From contig OZ316891.1 in assembly GCA_973895155.1 (NCBI GenBank), positions 25,978,001-26,042,000 of the forward strand: DNA of 64,000 nucleotides, read 5' to 3'. Under the pieces are notes generated by a model. That model did not search any database, was not told where the DNA came from, and saw nothing but the letters and a program-made list of their open reading frames with translations. Both the position numbers and the translations under genes were made by a program. This DNA comes from Marsupella aquatica (Eukaryota > Marchantiophyta). Positions 12,991-27,420 of the stretch are shown piece by piece. Position 1 is the first letter of the stretch. Every line of letters begins with the position of its first letter.

Positions 12991-15900
12991 GGGCTGGACC
13001 CACAGCCCGTATACTGATTCACCGAGTATGTTTGCACATTTTGAGGAAAATCTTGAGATTAACCTCATTGACCTGCATACATCTGAAAGAAGACCATTGA
13101 TTTTGCGGACACGATTGCTTGACTGCGGATCGAGTCTCGATCTACCATGTTAATTTTTGTCTTTGTTGGGTTTCTAGGCTCTCCCAAATGCTTGTGTGGA
13201 ATGCGAGTCCTAGTCCAGTAGATCGAGCAGGACGTCCCACTAGAGCTAGATAGCTACCTGGCGCACAGGAGCCTGGGCGACTGTTGGCAGCAAATTGCTG
13301 CAAAACGTTTTCTTTGGCATCGAAAACTCAGAACACTAAACTAGTTCATTGAAAGCCTGAAGACTCTCAGCCACGCAACGAAAATCTCCACAACGAGTAC
13401 AAGAGATAATAAACAAGGCCAGGTAATACAATTTGCTACGGACATAGAGAATAGAGTACCTATAGAAATAGATTTACGCCACCAGTGCCCAGGGCAGGCC
13501 ATGCAGACAAGGAACCATCTAGAACAACGTATATTGATTGAAGTCACCAACCTAGGCGGGATCTTTTCAGGAGAGGGCTCAATTTTCTTTAGTCCTTGTT
13601 TTAGTTCCCTCTATGCATTTTTAAGATTGCCCAACTTGGAATCATTCCGGCCGGTTACTTGCATCAGTTAAAACAAAATAAATCTGTCCTAAATGAAACC
13701 TTCACACATGTTCTCGTGCTCATCTTTTGCATATATTACAATTCAATTAGATTTCTTCGGGTGTGCGAAGTGACTTCAGCTCTGATTGACTTCACAGGTT
13801 GGAATTGCCTTGTAGTGGAAGCAATATGCGGAGCCATCTCCATGTCAAAAATTTCACCAATTCAGAAGCAAAGTCACTTTTCAATTGGTAGCTACACTAG
13901 GACACGCTAGTTTTTTCAGTTTTCCCCGGCCTAAGAATGCGCCCAGGGTGGAATCACTGAATTCGGTCGAACATCTGCTGTTTCCGTTTGCAATCCACAG
14001 TTACAATTTATTCGTATGTTCCATGCATTGAATTGCAAGTAGTATTCCTGAAGCCATGTTGAGATTGTGGGTCTTTGAGCTGTGTAGGAATGTCTTCAGA
14101 ACAATATACGCTGCTGTTGGACTAATTTTGTACCGATACTGGCATAAATTTCTGGCTCAGATATCCATTCACCAGCGACACATTTGTGTATGGTCAGCTA
14201 TTTCTGGGTGAATTGCCATCGGAGAGCAAGAATCAGAATGGATACTCGGTCTCTTAATTTCTGTGTGCTCGCAGCCTCTGAGGACGGGGAAGAGAACCGA
14301 AGCTACTCCTTGAAAGCAATTCCCACTCAAACGAAATCTAGAGATCTAGACTGCAAGCAATCGCATAGATTCATTTCGTTCTGCCACCTACATTCTATCC
14401 TTCGTTGAATTGATAGATGATATCCTTGCAACTAGACAGAATTTAAGCCTATAAATTTTGTCTACTCCAGCAAATATAGGTTTTCTTTTTCTGTAGGGAG
14501 CTCTTAATGTCCTGGCTTGTCAAACGCATTAGTGCCCACTTTTCAGTCGAATGATCAAGTTGCATTTGAGTGACAAGAAAGTCAACTTTTTGTGAAACTA
14601 GTGCTGCCAGCCTGCCATGTGGCTATCATGGGTAGGTGGGTGTGGCAAGAAAATCTAACTAGGCCCCACATTTAAGAACATTTGGACATATACTATTAGC
14701 TGGGGCGCTGGCACTTGAGTAACGAACCAACTAATGATCCAGAAATGATTTAATTAACACTAAATGTTGGATCTAGTGACTAGGGTGTAAGAGCATATTC
14801 ACTGGTGGTGTATTTTCCCCTAAACTGTTCCCCTTAATTAGTGTGACGAAGATTAATTCCAGAGAGCCAATTCTCATTCCAGAGAGCTAATTTTCAGGGT
14901 CTACTTGCAAACTAGTGTTACTTGCAAACTAGTGTTACTTGCACTAATTTTGTGGTAACACTATTTTCAGTAATTACAACACTAGTAAAAATGATAATCT
15001 TGAAAAATTCACAAGAACTAGTGTTGTATTGCCAAACTCAAGATCATCCATTTTTACTAGAAATTTAAACAAAAGTGGAGAAATTTTATTTTGAAAATTG
15101 ACAAAAATTAGTGTTACTTGGACTCAAATTAAATTACTTTTACCAAAATTATATTTATTAACACTAATTTTTTAGTAATGATAATTCTTGCACAACACTA
15201 ATCACAGTGAATAGTGTAGCTAATACAACAATCTTGGGTCAAGAGTAGGCATCAATTGTCCCACCATCTAGTCCCACCATCTACCCAGAACGGTGCGGGT
15301 TTCACTTTCACAAAAATAACGCATCACGTGCTATGAAGGATATAATTATTTGATTGGTTCTAAGGGAAGACTTAAAAAAAAATCTCAAAAAAACAATAAG
15401 GTCTTTTAAATCTAATTTTGAGACATTTAAAACTCGGGGGCCTCACTCGCTCTAAAGGGGGTCTCATAACATGCTCGACGTTTTTGGCTATTAAACACCC
15501 TAAAAAATAAGGAAAAAAATTAGAACTATTTTTCTACCCTTATATTTTGGAATATTCTAAAAATATTCCCAAAAATCATTTCTAAAACCCTATATTCTCT
15601 TGCAATTCTCAAAATTGCATTTAAAAAACCCTAATATTTTCTATCAAAATTTAAAAGTATTCTTCTCAACCCAATAAACAAACCCTGTACCTACTTTCGT
15701 GTGATGGGTAGAAAGCAAATAAGTGAGGACCCCGAGGTTTAAAACATTAGTGTCTTTTTAATCAAAAGTTTAGAATATTCCAAGAATATTCCACCTTTAT
15801 AGGGCTTGAAATTTTAACACTTTTCTTACATTCTAGGGGGTCGAAGGCCTAGAAATGTGGCAAGGGAGGCCTCCATATAGTGAGACCCTTGAGCCAGAAT

Positions 15901-16480
15901 GCAACTTGAAGTACTAGCCACATTTGCCAAAAAAACAAATGGCGTCCACCTTAGATTCTTGCTGCCAGTGCATAACAAAAGCCAATTTGTGTTTTGTAGG
16001 GCACAATTCAGTCGTGACACAAGAAGAGAAATTAGAGTGACATAAAGACATAAGCTACAGTAGGCAGGGGTGTTGGGAAAGGGTTGAGCTGCCAAACAGA
16101 CTGCTACCAAATAACATTGGTTGTTAAGATGTGGAAAACACTTTCTATATAATTGATCCTTTGGGATTATTTTGCAGATGTTAAAAAGTTTATTTTTGGA
16201 AATTCACAAGTTCTTCATCATAACTCTGTTTGAGGGCTTTGAGCCATGCGTTGGGAAATTAAGATAAGATCTATGAAAGAAAAGCATTATTTAGCATCAA
16301 TTTCTTATGTTCTACAAGGGGTGAACGATGGAGAGATTTAGTTCCTCAATGGACCTCTAAACCATTTTTTTCCTCTTGATGGACTAAAAGGTGAAGATTC
16401 TCTTGTCACTAGGGGACCCAATGTTTCAAATTTTATAGTAGGGGACCTTTGATACAAGCATGTTTTTGTGAAAAGGTTTA
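12991..16480. other. Intergenic, no gene recognised
   Basis: Only short frames without domains. 14880-15220 is AT-rich and dense in the word aacactagt and its complement actagtgtt. A possible miniature element spans 14790-15220. 15360-15800 is A/T-rich with a few gaatattcc-like words. Confidence 0.4.
14790..15220. mobile_element. Possible MITE
   Basis: The left end (gagcatattcactggtg) and the reverse complement of the right end (gctacactattcactgtg) share the core tattcactg. The interior is AT-rich and rich in short inverted words around actagtgtt. About 430 bp without coding capacity fits a miniature inverted-repeat element. The terminal match is short and no target-site duplication was established. 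Confidence 0.25.
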
Positions 16481-16534
16481 CCACACAGCTCAGACTGACT
16501 ATGTAACTTGATAACAGTGTGCTTGGTAATGTCA

Positions 16535-16835
16535 AAAGGATATTGAGTAGCACATGGATCGATGATGCAAGCGCCATAGCCCCTGGTGGCATTGCCAAAG
16601 TTGGTAACGTCACGGCCTCCCAGCTTGGTTGAATACATTGTGGCTATTGTATCCAACCTGCAAATGAAGGAGTTTATGGTTGCATCCGAGCATTGAAGTG
16701 CAGTCGTGCATGCCCCAACCGCCTAGCATGTTAGAATACATTGTGGCTATTGTATTCAACCTATAAATGAAGGAGCTTACCGTTGCATTAGAGCAAGCAA
16801 ACGCCCCCAACCTCCTTGCTTTTATGCACACAATT
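16535..16835. repeat. Tandem copies of a dispersed repeat
   Basis: Two clear copies of a unit of about 105 bp (from about 16625 and 16730) share gaatacattgtggctattg, then attcaacct, then aatgaaggag. A weaker partial copy precedes them. A related sequence occurs at about 38760-38875 (gcattggagcgcgcaag ... gaatacattgt), so this is a dispersed repeat family. Confidence 0.6.
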
Positions 16836-17110
16836 GTTATCTATGCCCCATCTTGTTTGTTTTCTTTATGCACTCTGAGTTCTCTCCTTATTAGAGTTGC
16901 TTGACCCTCCCATGCAGTTCACACCGGAGCTATACCAGGCTCTTTAGTTTGCTGATCAGTAGGCTTTGGAGTCCTGGTTTTGGGGTCTGCGGTAGTTCTT
17001 TTGTTTCTTTGCTTCCTTGCCTTTCACTCTTACACAATAAGCCTGAGTGACTTCTCATGGCCACTATTATATACTAAACTTATTCATAGGTTAAAGGGTT
17101 ACTCTCTTTG

Positions 17111-17340
17111 AGGGCTCATGGAGCACTCCCCTCAAAGCCCAGGGATTAGGGTTTTAGGGCTCATGAAACCATTCCCTCATAGCCCAGGGATCAGGATTTT
17201 AGGGCTCATGAAACCATTCCCTCATAGCCCAGGGATCAGGGTTTTAGGGCTCATGAAACCATTCCCTCATAGCCCAGGGATCAGGGTTTTAGGGCTCATG
17301 AAACCATTCCCTCAGAGCCCAAGGATTAGGGTTTTAGGTG
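17111..17340 (+). repeat. 45-bp minisatellite, five copies
   Basis: About five copies of a 45-bp unit that starts gggctcatgaaaccattccc and ends in cagggtttta. Because 45 is divisible by 3, one frame reads through all copies as a 15-residue repeat, but nothing suggests that this is translated. The array ends 285 bp before the DIM1 start codon, so it lies in that gene's promoter. Each unit carries agggttt, and the outer copies carry the fuller ttagggttttagg. Confidence 0.9.
17146..17154 (+). promoter_or_regulatory. Telo-box (AAACCCTAA on minus strand)
   Basis: ttagggttt is the complement of the telo-box AAACCCTAA, known from promoters of plant ribosome-biogenesis and translation genes. A second exact copy is at 17326-17334, and shorter agggttt cores lie in most minisatellite units between. 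The downstream gene is an rRNA methyltransferase, which fits the known association. Confidence 0.5.
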
Positions 17341-17381
17341 TCTAGAGCAGCTGACGTATCTAAAGCCCTAACTTGCCGTGA

Positions 17382-19654
<2,273 letters not shown>

Positions 19655-21555
19655 TTCTTTCCACCGTTCAGCAATTGTGAAACTTCTTGTCTTTCGCCTC
19701 CCAGTTGACACTCTGAGGTGCCCTCGTCCTCAATCGAACTTACAACAAACAGTTATTCCCTCGCATAAACATTCGTCAAAGTTTCTACGCCGATTAATGT
19801 TAACGACAAAGAACTCTGTTGGCGTTATGTTTCACAGATATCGCCCAAATATACTTGATCCAAACCCTGGCATTGCTTACTTAGGAAACCTGTGTGGTGG
19901 CTACCGAGAAACCATAGGTCAGTGAAGTAAAGATCAAGTACCTTCATCATAGAATAACTAAGATCATTGGCGAAAATTTAGGTTCTTTGAATTTCAAGTC
20001 TAATCGTAATGTCTCCAATCACCTAGTAAAGGATCTCGGTACACAAGTCATCACAACATACTTTGTTCACTCTTTCGGTGCAGTACATTTCCGGCGAGGC
20101 TTGCAGTAGTATTGTCATGGATGTAGAAAAAAGCTTTAGGTGCAGCAATGTTCAAGACGTTTGAGAGCTCCGCCCAGAAAGTCACAACGCGAAGAAATCC
20201 AAACTGGTACTTCCTGTCGAGGGTCAACGAGTAGGGTCGAATAGTTGTAAGCAATCAGGGTAGTAGCTCCGGCTCCAAATTGATGTGACGCAGATAAAGC
20301 TAAGTCCAAGGAAGCCTTCTGTAGCTTAAGTCTGGCGAGATATTTAGAGCACGCGGTGCAGCCGACAATCTAGAAGGTACTTAACAACCACAGGTTATGC
20401 TTCTTAAAATATAGTCCCATTTGGAATATCAATATCGGTAATGACCTCGTGAGCTTATGAATTAACTCAAAAGCTGTCGTGGGCGTCAAGAAGGTGTGTC
20501 ACAGAGAAGTGCATTGATTTGTCCCATGATTGTCAGGCATAGACTCCATCGACAAATAAAAAATTAGTTCACCACAGGCAAAGCTCCTTCCTAAAAACCA
20601 CGGAGCATCCAGTCATGCAATTTTTTTAACAAACTTTCAAAGAGCTTCCACTCCCAACGAGCATTCTCGTCAAATCCATGCAACCAGCAATTTATCAACC
20701 TTAGAAAGAAGCTCATTAAGTTGTCCCATGATCGCCCGCAATGGACTCACCAGATGGATAGTAGTGCAAATTGAAAAGATTCAGTAACGTTGGCACTGAA
20801 CACGGCACGTTACTGAGCAATAGGTGCTGTTAGGAGAAACGTTACAGTCTGGTGCTGTAAGGAGAAACAGCACCAGACTTGGCACCAAACTGAATTTCAT
20901 GGATTAGAGGTTCATCATGATGACACCCACAAAACGTCAGATCTGTCCTCTGCAAAGTTCTTTGAAAGTTGAGGCGTGCCCAAAGTGTAGTACCTTCAGG
21001 AAGTACCAGGTACTGAATTCACACTCAACCCTCACTGGCTTTGAGATGCTTTTCTGTCTCCCAAACCATACAATTTATTAAGTAAGAGGAAGTTGCATCG
21101 AAGGAACTGCACAGCCGAATTGTCCTCTAGGTGTTGCACATTGACATAACAGGCCACGAAGTGCTAAGGTAAGCCAAGGGCAACTCCATGCTATTAAGGT
21201 AATTCCAACTGCCAATGGTGATGAAAACGTTAGTGCACGGCAGCTGGCCCAAGACCGAGTTCTCTAAGACTGAGTTGGTCTGGTTCAAGCGCGTTTTGGG
21301 GAATCTCAAGGTTCTAAGGGTGGGGGCCCAGGAGAGCTCTAGTCTGCTGAAATGTAAAGACCTGACCACGTATCCCTCGCAAAAATCCATCGTGCTTTCT
21401 AACGGATAGTCGTCGATGAGGTTGCCTCGACTTTATTTCAAGTGTTGAAGGCTCAATCCCCGCTCAATCATTGAAATGGTGCAAAATACATGTGTGGAAG
21501 ATTTGCAATACAGGGACAGAACTTTGCTTGATTTGGATTTAAGCCAACAGTGGTA
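19655..21555. other. Intergenic between convergent genes
   Basis: Contains the 3' UTRs of DIM1 (left) and invertase (right). No intact gene. Holds a perfect 12-bp-stem hairpin (20847-20878) and two minus-strand open stretches (20051-20254, 21127-21390) that look protein-like but cannot be assigned. Confidence 0.4.
20847..20878. repeat. Perfect hairpin, 12-bp stem
   Basis: gtctggtgctgt and acagcaccagac are perfect reverse complements separated by the 8-nt loop aaggagaa. A partly matching ggtgctgttaggagaaac lies just upstream (about 20823), so the stem may have arisen by local duplication. Confidence 0.7.
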
Positions 21556-24500
21556 TTAAAATTGTACAATGTTGATACTAGCCACCTTCCAGGCATTGAT
21601 ACTGTGGACTTTAATGTCTGTAGTGCCATTGTTGAAGACGAAAGCCTTAGCTGCGTCATATATGGCAACTGTAGGGTAAACACGGGCTGTAATTGTAGAT
21701 CTTCCACCTTGAGCAAACGTTTCCACAATGGAGTGATCCACCTGCATCGAGATACCCAATCGTCACGTTTTCTAGTTCCATTACATATGTTATTTGGGTA
21801 CAGAACCAAAACGAGTCTCTGGGCTACAGTTTAGTCACGTTTCTAGTGCCCCTACAAATTGTATTGGAAGACAAAATCACAATCTCAAGCAAAAATTTCA
21901 CCACCTAGACCAACCCACAAGAAATTATGAAACTAACAACTTAATTATCTTTGAAGTCCTTGGCAGCAGTTGGAAGATGAGAACTCACCAGAGTTCTAAG
22001 AGTGAGGTACTTGTCACTTTCCAATACGGGGACATAATCTCCATAAGTAGTTTCATCCACCCCTATTTGGAGAGAAGACCTGAAAGCATTCACCAATACA
22101 TTGCTCAACTTTCATAAGTTGCCCATTTTCAAAATCTGACCCAGCTTCTATCACAAGCTGGAATAGTCAGACTGGTCGTTTCACCCATATTTTTCAAACT
22201 TAGACATCAACAACTATGCAAAGATATTAAAGCCCACAAAAATGAAGAAGATTTCACAGAACAAGATGTTCAGAAGAGTTCCTGGTGAGAAGAATGGACC
22301 CTCATTCAAACGATTCGACTTAAAAGAAACGAACTCAGAAAGGTCCACATCCTAACCAAAAGAGAGGGAGAGTGAATCATGAAAATGACACGATGATTCG
22401 AGACTAGAGGGGCTCTCTGTCATAGATAGATGGCTGGAGAAAAGACGCTGGACGTTGTGATCGTGGCAACACCATAGAGTACGAGCAGCAGCCGTTATTG
22501 TAGTACTTTAACAATTGAAAAGGTCAAAGAGAACGAGGGAGGAAGTTGAGATGTTGCCGGAGAAGAGGCGACTGATTCAAGGAAGGCAGTACACTAGTAC
22601 AGTACCTGTTTTGGTCGCTGCACAAAATGGCGGCCCATTTGCTGCCAGTGGAGGGAGAAGACTGGGAGAGGTAGAAGTAGACAGCAGTCTGCTCCTCCAA
22701 ATTCTTATCGGCCAGCACCAGCAAGCCGAACGGCCCATGAAATCCTCGAGTCGCTGCTCCCGCGCCGGCGCTGCACATCTCCTGCGCGCTAATGGAGGCT
22801 GAATCGTTTCCGTTGAACGTTAAATCCGCCTCGGCAACCTCCGGCTTGTAGAACTTCACCTGAATGTCCAGCTGAAAGTTGTTGCATAGCAAATACACAA
22901 CACGCTGAAAATTAGGACGGTTCTCAACTTCCGGTGCCAATGGATTAAGGTCACAATTATTGAGGAGGTTGACCTCATCAGTTGAATTATTTGAGATATT
23001 GTCTCACTAAGCTCGATCAACTGGACCAAAAGATTTACTTTGAAGACTATAAACTTTGACAATAGTTTATTGATTCAGGAAGATTGAATGAAGGACACAG
23101 CGAGAAGCCCACCTAAAAACAGAAGCCTAAAGGTAACGCAGGCAAGAAACAAAGACGAGGTAGAAAACGGGAGCCAAGAAAGCACCCGTAGACGAAGGAG
23201 CGTACAGCTCCAGGAGAGCAACGTAAAGCCAGTATGCACAAACGCTCCCGGAGATCCCGGACAGTGGAGCTAACAATGATAGTACTAACAATGAAGAATG
23301 CAAAGGACTTGGTAGCGTAAAGTACATGGAACTTATTGATTTCGTACAAAGACCTGTAGTGGAAAACTGATTCTGGTCATTTAAGTTCATCGGTGGTCGG
23401 CAACTGGAATGAGTACGAGAAATTTGAAGTCAATGAAGACAAGAATCCGCGACACTTGGTCGGATTATAGTGTTGGTAAGAAGCGATCTACACGGAGACC
23501 AAGGATTTACTAACCTGAGGTCCAGAGACGCCGGAAATTGGTACTACGGACCCGGCAGGGAGATCCAAGTTCTTTATGGTGACCTTGTTCCTGTGCAGCC
23601 CATGCAGCTCCTCGACTGGAACTTGGATGAGATTCTTCTCGGTCCCACTGTCCAGATAAACGTGTCTTGGAATCGACTGTGTGCATGACATTGGTAATAT
23701 ATCGTCAGAGAGCACTAATAGCTACGACAAACTAGATAATCACATAGCTTTGTAAATTGAAGCTACATTAATTGTTACCTGCCTCGGAACCAGATAATTC
23801 AGCACAAGAGGGAGTCATCCAGATCGAAGATGACAGCTTTTTAGCTACTTAGTTTTCTTGTCTAGGTGTATAAGTTGATAGTTTGAGACAACCACATCGA
23901 TTGCTGGACCTTCAAACTAGATCGAATCAACTTACATCCAGTTCAATGTCAGCGAGACAACTTTATCGCACAACACTAAGCTCAGAATTCATCTGGGGAG
24001 TCCGACAACCTGCACAGGATTATAGTTGTAGTGAACGAACCAATCCAAATCCGGAACGTACCTGGAGCCCAGACCACCCAGTGAGAATCGCATTCTGATC
24101 AGAAGTACTCTCGTTGATCCAACCCCAGAGAATGCGCCGATTCGTCTCTTGATCGAAGAAGGTCTTGGAAGCGTAGAACTTCCCATAATCATATCTCAGT
24201 CCGATTCCCACATCCAAACTCAAGTCATCCGCCGTGAACGTATCGTTGTTCTCGTCGTACGTTCCCAGCGTGTAGTAATCGTGCTTCCGTGTGTCCGAGC
24301 TGATCTTCACGACATGCTTCACGAGACCATTCTTACCCCCGGACATCACCGAGACGTCGAGCCCTTTCTTCCCAGCGAGAGCCACCGGGTAGAAATCCGG
24401 GCACTCCCACATGCCAGTCCCCGCCACGGTGTGCAGCTCGTGGACGTAATTCCACTTCACGAAGTCCGCGCTTTTGTACACATACGCCGTCCCTGCCGCG

Positions 24501-26888
24501 AATGTGGATCCAGGAGTCCTGCCACCGATCAGAATACGCCACTCGCCGTCTTTGCCTCGCCATCCCTCCGTCGGGTCCCGAAAAAAGGAGGCATTCATGA
24601 AAGGTTCGGCCACGATGACGGGGTTGGCCTCAGACTTGTACCAATACCTGAGGAGAGGGTCGGACACGTTTACAGGCAGAACGAGGTTCTGAGTCTGAAT
24701 CTGAAAGACGCTCGAGACGTTCGACCAGCCCGTGTATAGCATGGCAGGAGTGCCATCTGGGAGCCTGGTTGCAGATCCCGACCAGGCCCCTAAGAGATCG
24801 TACCAGTCTGGACCACCGCGAATGGCCGCGTCATCCAGGTACTTCCAATTGATCAAGTCCTTGGAGACGGCGTGGCCCCAAGTAATGTTGCCCCAGAGCG
24901 ACGAGAACGGGTCGTATTGGTAGAATAAATGGTAGTAGCCCTTGTAATACATCGGCCCTGAAAACGTTGATCCACAAGAAATTCAGTCACGGCCTCACAG
25001 TCTCAATAGATAGAGCTTCTCATGCACCACAATTCCGTCCGGGTCACATCTTGACCTCTTGAGTACGGTACATGATACCACACGACTCAACTTCATAATC
25101 GAGTGTTATAATCTGACTGTGAAGGGATTCGAAATGCAAAGGCTCTCCTCTACCCTTTCAAGTTGGGAAGTGCAGAATCATTAATTCATTTGATCTCGGC
25201 AACGTACGAAAACCAAAGAGACGGAGTTGTCGTGTCGAGAATGTGCGTGTGCCCACGAAATCGGAGTAGCCTATGAACTTCGATTGACAAAATTTTCCAT
25301 TCAGTTGAACGACTGGATTGTAATAGTTACTCGGACTAAATAAGAATTCAACGAGACCACGTACTAAAGTTCGATTGTACATATTCGCTTCTGATGGCGA
25401 TCGAATGTTTAGCAATTACAACGACGACGTTCTCAGCCGTCATGGAACCTCTAGAATGATTCTATAAAGTTATTCTAGAACTCAAACTATTTGTCGACAA
25501 CAATGCATGCTTCCAGGACCCTCCAGTACCGAGCAAATTGGTACATATGTGGCCGTTATTTTGCACCTGATCTACTTTTACAAATCTCGACAACATCCAC
25601 TCAGGTTCAATGGGATACCCTGGACTACTGCATGTGCTACATCAGGGAAATAGGTTACATTAATAGGTTCTCTAGTCGATCCTCTATGCCCGAGCAGAAT
25701 GTGAGGAACATGAAATTATAACATTTATTTCACTTTTCAAGCTTACAACGTTAGAAATTACGAATGAGGACGGAGGGAGGAAAAGGTTTCAGTAAATTAC
25801 CATTCGGGTCTGCAAATCGGAAGTCAAGAAGGGGCGAGCCGTTGACATGCCACAGCAAGTTGATCGATTACAATCCATCACAGGTGCAAGCACAAAACGA
25901 TTACGAAGGTCAATGAGAAATGCAAGCTTAGATAACACTCTATTAAAGACACGAATCCCCAAAATGGTCGTCTCTTTTATCACCCGCTCACCTAAACGTT
26001 TCTTCCTTACATAAATCACAGCTGGTTAACTTTGCCTATGTATCGCTAGTGTCGATTGAAAAAGTTGAATTTTGTCTGCATTTGTGTACCAAGACGAACC
26101 TACTTGAATCTGCTCACTCTCAAAGGCTCTAGATGGAACGTACTAGGTTTGTCAAAAGTCCTACTGTCAGCAGTGCACTGATCTACTAATCTAACCCTAG
26201 AAATTCTGCTACAAGATCGAGTGGGATGCTGCCACTTTAAAAGCGCGGAGGAAGCTGCCACTTTCAAATATGTTTTGGAACATAGCTGCCCAGCAAAGAA
26301 TACATGATTCCGCTTCTAACTCTAATATTCAGTCCACAATTGTAAAACCCTGACTTGAACCAAGGTCTAAATTTGACACACGAAGGTTTCATTGAAGTGC
26401 GGAAGATGCCTCAGTCCCCGTCCTCATCACTGAAGTGACTGTACAGCACCCAAAAACGTCTGAAAAGCTTGGCAAAATCTCAGATTTTAGGGAATGTCTA
26501 TTTGGTCGATCATTCAAATAAGCTGTCGCCTATTGTACCAGAGCTGCTGCCGTACATAAGCACTGATTGAGTTTGGTGAGCTAACACCCCAGCTGACTCG
26601 CTCAGTCTGGGATTTAATGTAGTAGCTTTCTATCTATTGGGCGAACAGAGGCGAAGCCAAGTACATACCATTCATCCAGTTTTTCCTGGGTTGAAAGTGA
26701 AATCCGGTGCGCCACGCCTTCGAAATAGTCGCTGTTACATTCACCATTTCCTCAAACCGATCACCAGTATAGGAATTCACCTGGCTGTGGAGGGACTGCA
26801 CCGGCGCGGGCAATCCTCCCATGATGGCCAGCACCAAGAGTGCAACGGCCAGAACGAAACTCGAACTCCATGATCTGACCCGCCACAT
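21556..26888 (-). CDS. Cell-wall acid invertase (GH32)
   Basis: A complete beta-fructofuranosidase of 609 residues in seven exons: 26669-26888, 25801-25809, 24062-24957, 23515-23676, 22606-22871, 21989-22079 and 21556-21741. It hydrolyses sucrose to glucose and fructose in the apoplast. Exon 2 is the 9-nt mini-exon that supplies part of the DPNG motif, a hallmark of plant GH32 genes. Catalytic motifs are all present: WMNDPNG (nucleophile D74), FRDP (202-205) and WECPD (260-264, acid/base E261). The Pro in WECPD marks the cell-wall type; vacuolar enzymes have Val. A hydrophobic signal peptide covers about residues 9-32, followed by a short N-glycosylatable region (NVT). The C-terminal beta-sandwich contains GPFGLLVLA, DQNRSS and VDHSIVETF. 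Introns 1 and 2 are about 860 and 840 bp. The start is the only ATG giving the signal peptide. Expression control cannot be read beyond a TATA box at 27017-27024. Confidence 0.95.
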
Positions 26889-27016
26889 TTTTTGCTGCTG
26901 CTATATGCGACTGCACACCAACTCGATCGGCCACCCTCGATCACCAATACACCAAGCTTACGAGTGATTCCTTTCGAGTGGCAACCACTGCACATCTGCT
27001 TGCACGAAATCTACCA

Positions 27017-27024
27017 ACTTATAG
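27017..27024 (-). promoter_or_regulatory. Likely TATA box of invertase
   Basis: On the minus strand the sequence reads CTATAAGT, 129-136 bp before the invertase start codon at 26888. Distance and form suit a plant TATA box. Confidence 0.4.
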
Positions 27025-27284
27025 AGGCCCGGGCGACCTGCTGTTCGGCGATCGAGCAATGCACTTACTTGCGGTCGGAGAACTTACTCGGTTCTCGTGT
27101 TCATCACGTCATCTATTCCCAGGAGTTTGAAATTCATTGCAACATCACCTTGGAGCGACTTTCGGATCGAGATCGCGTGACAGTCATCCATCTATGAAGG
27201 GAATGAACTCACGTCTCCACCTAACTACTGACTGCTTCGATGACTGCTTCGATAAGCAGCAGCAGCAGCAAGAGCAGCAGGTAT

Positions 27285-27420
27285 GGAGCGCAACGTCTCC
27301 TCAGGGACAGATGAGATTGAGAAATGTTCCAGGCCCCGACTTGGGCTCGAACGATCTCCCGACGATCTACAAATAAGCAGGTCTCAATAAAGGCGTGGCA
27401 AAGTCCCCGCACTGGGTCCC
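27285..27420 (-). mobile_element. Possible tRNA-derived SINE fragment
   Basis: On the minus strand the sequence around 27344-27352 gives GTTCGAGCC, close to the pol III B-box consensus. It is preceded by TTGTAGATC, as in a tRNA anticodon arm. The D-arm and A-box are not convincing, so this is at most a degenerate tRNA-derived element. Confidence 0.25.

Noticed and set aside
17111-17340. Interstitial telomere
   Set aside because: The unit is 45 bp with isolated ttaggg words, not an array of TTTAGGG.
17118-17345. 15-residue repeat protein read from the minisatellite
   Set aside because: The frame is open only because the unit is 45 bp; there is no gene context, and the array sits in the DIM1 promoter.
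24149-24739. 196-codon open frame on the + strand
   Set aside because: It lies wholly antisense to exon 3 of the invertase; the frame follows from the codon composition of the real gene.
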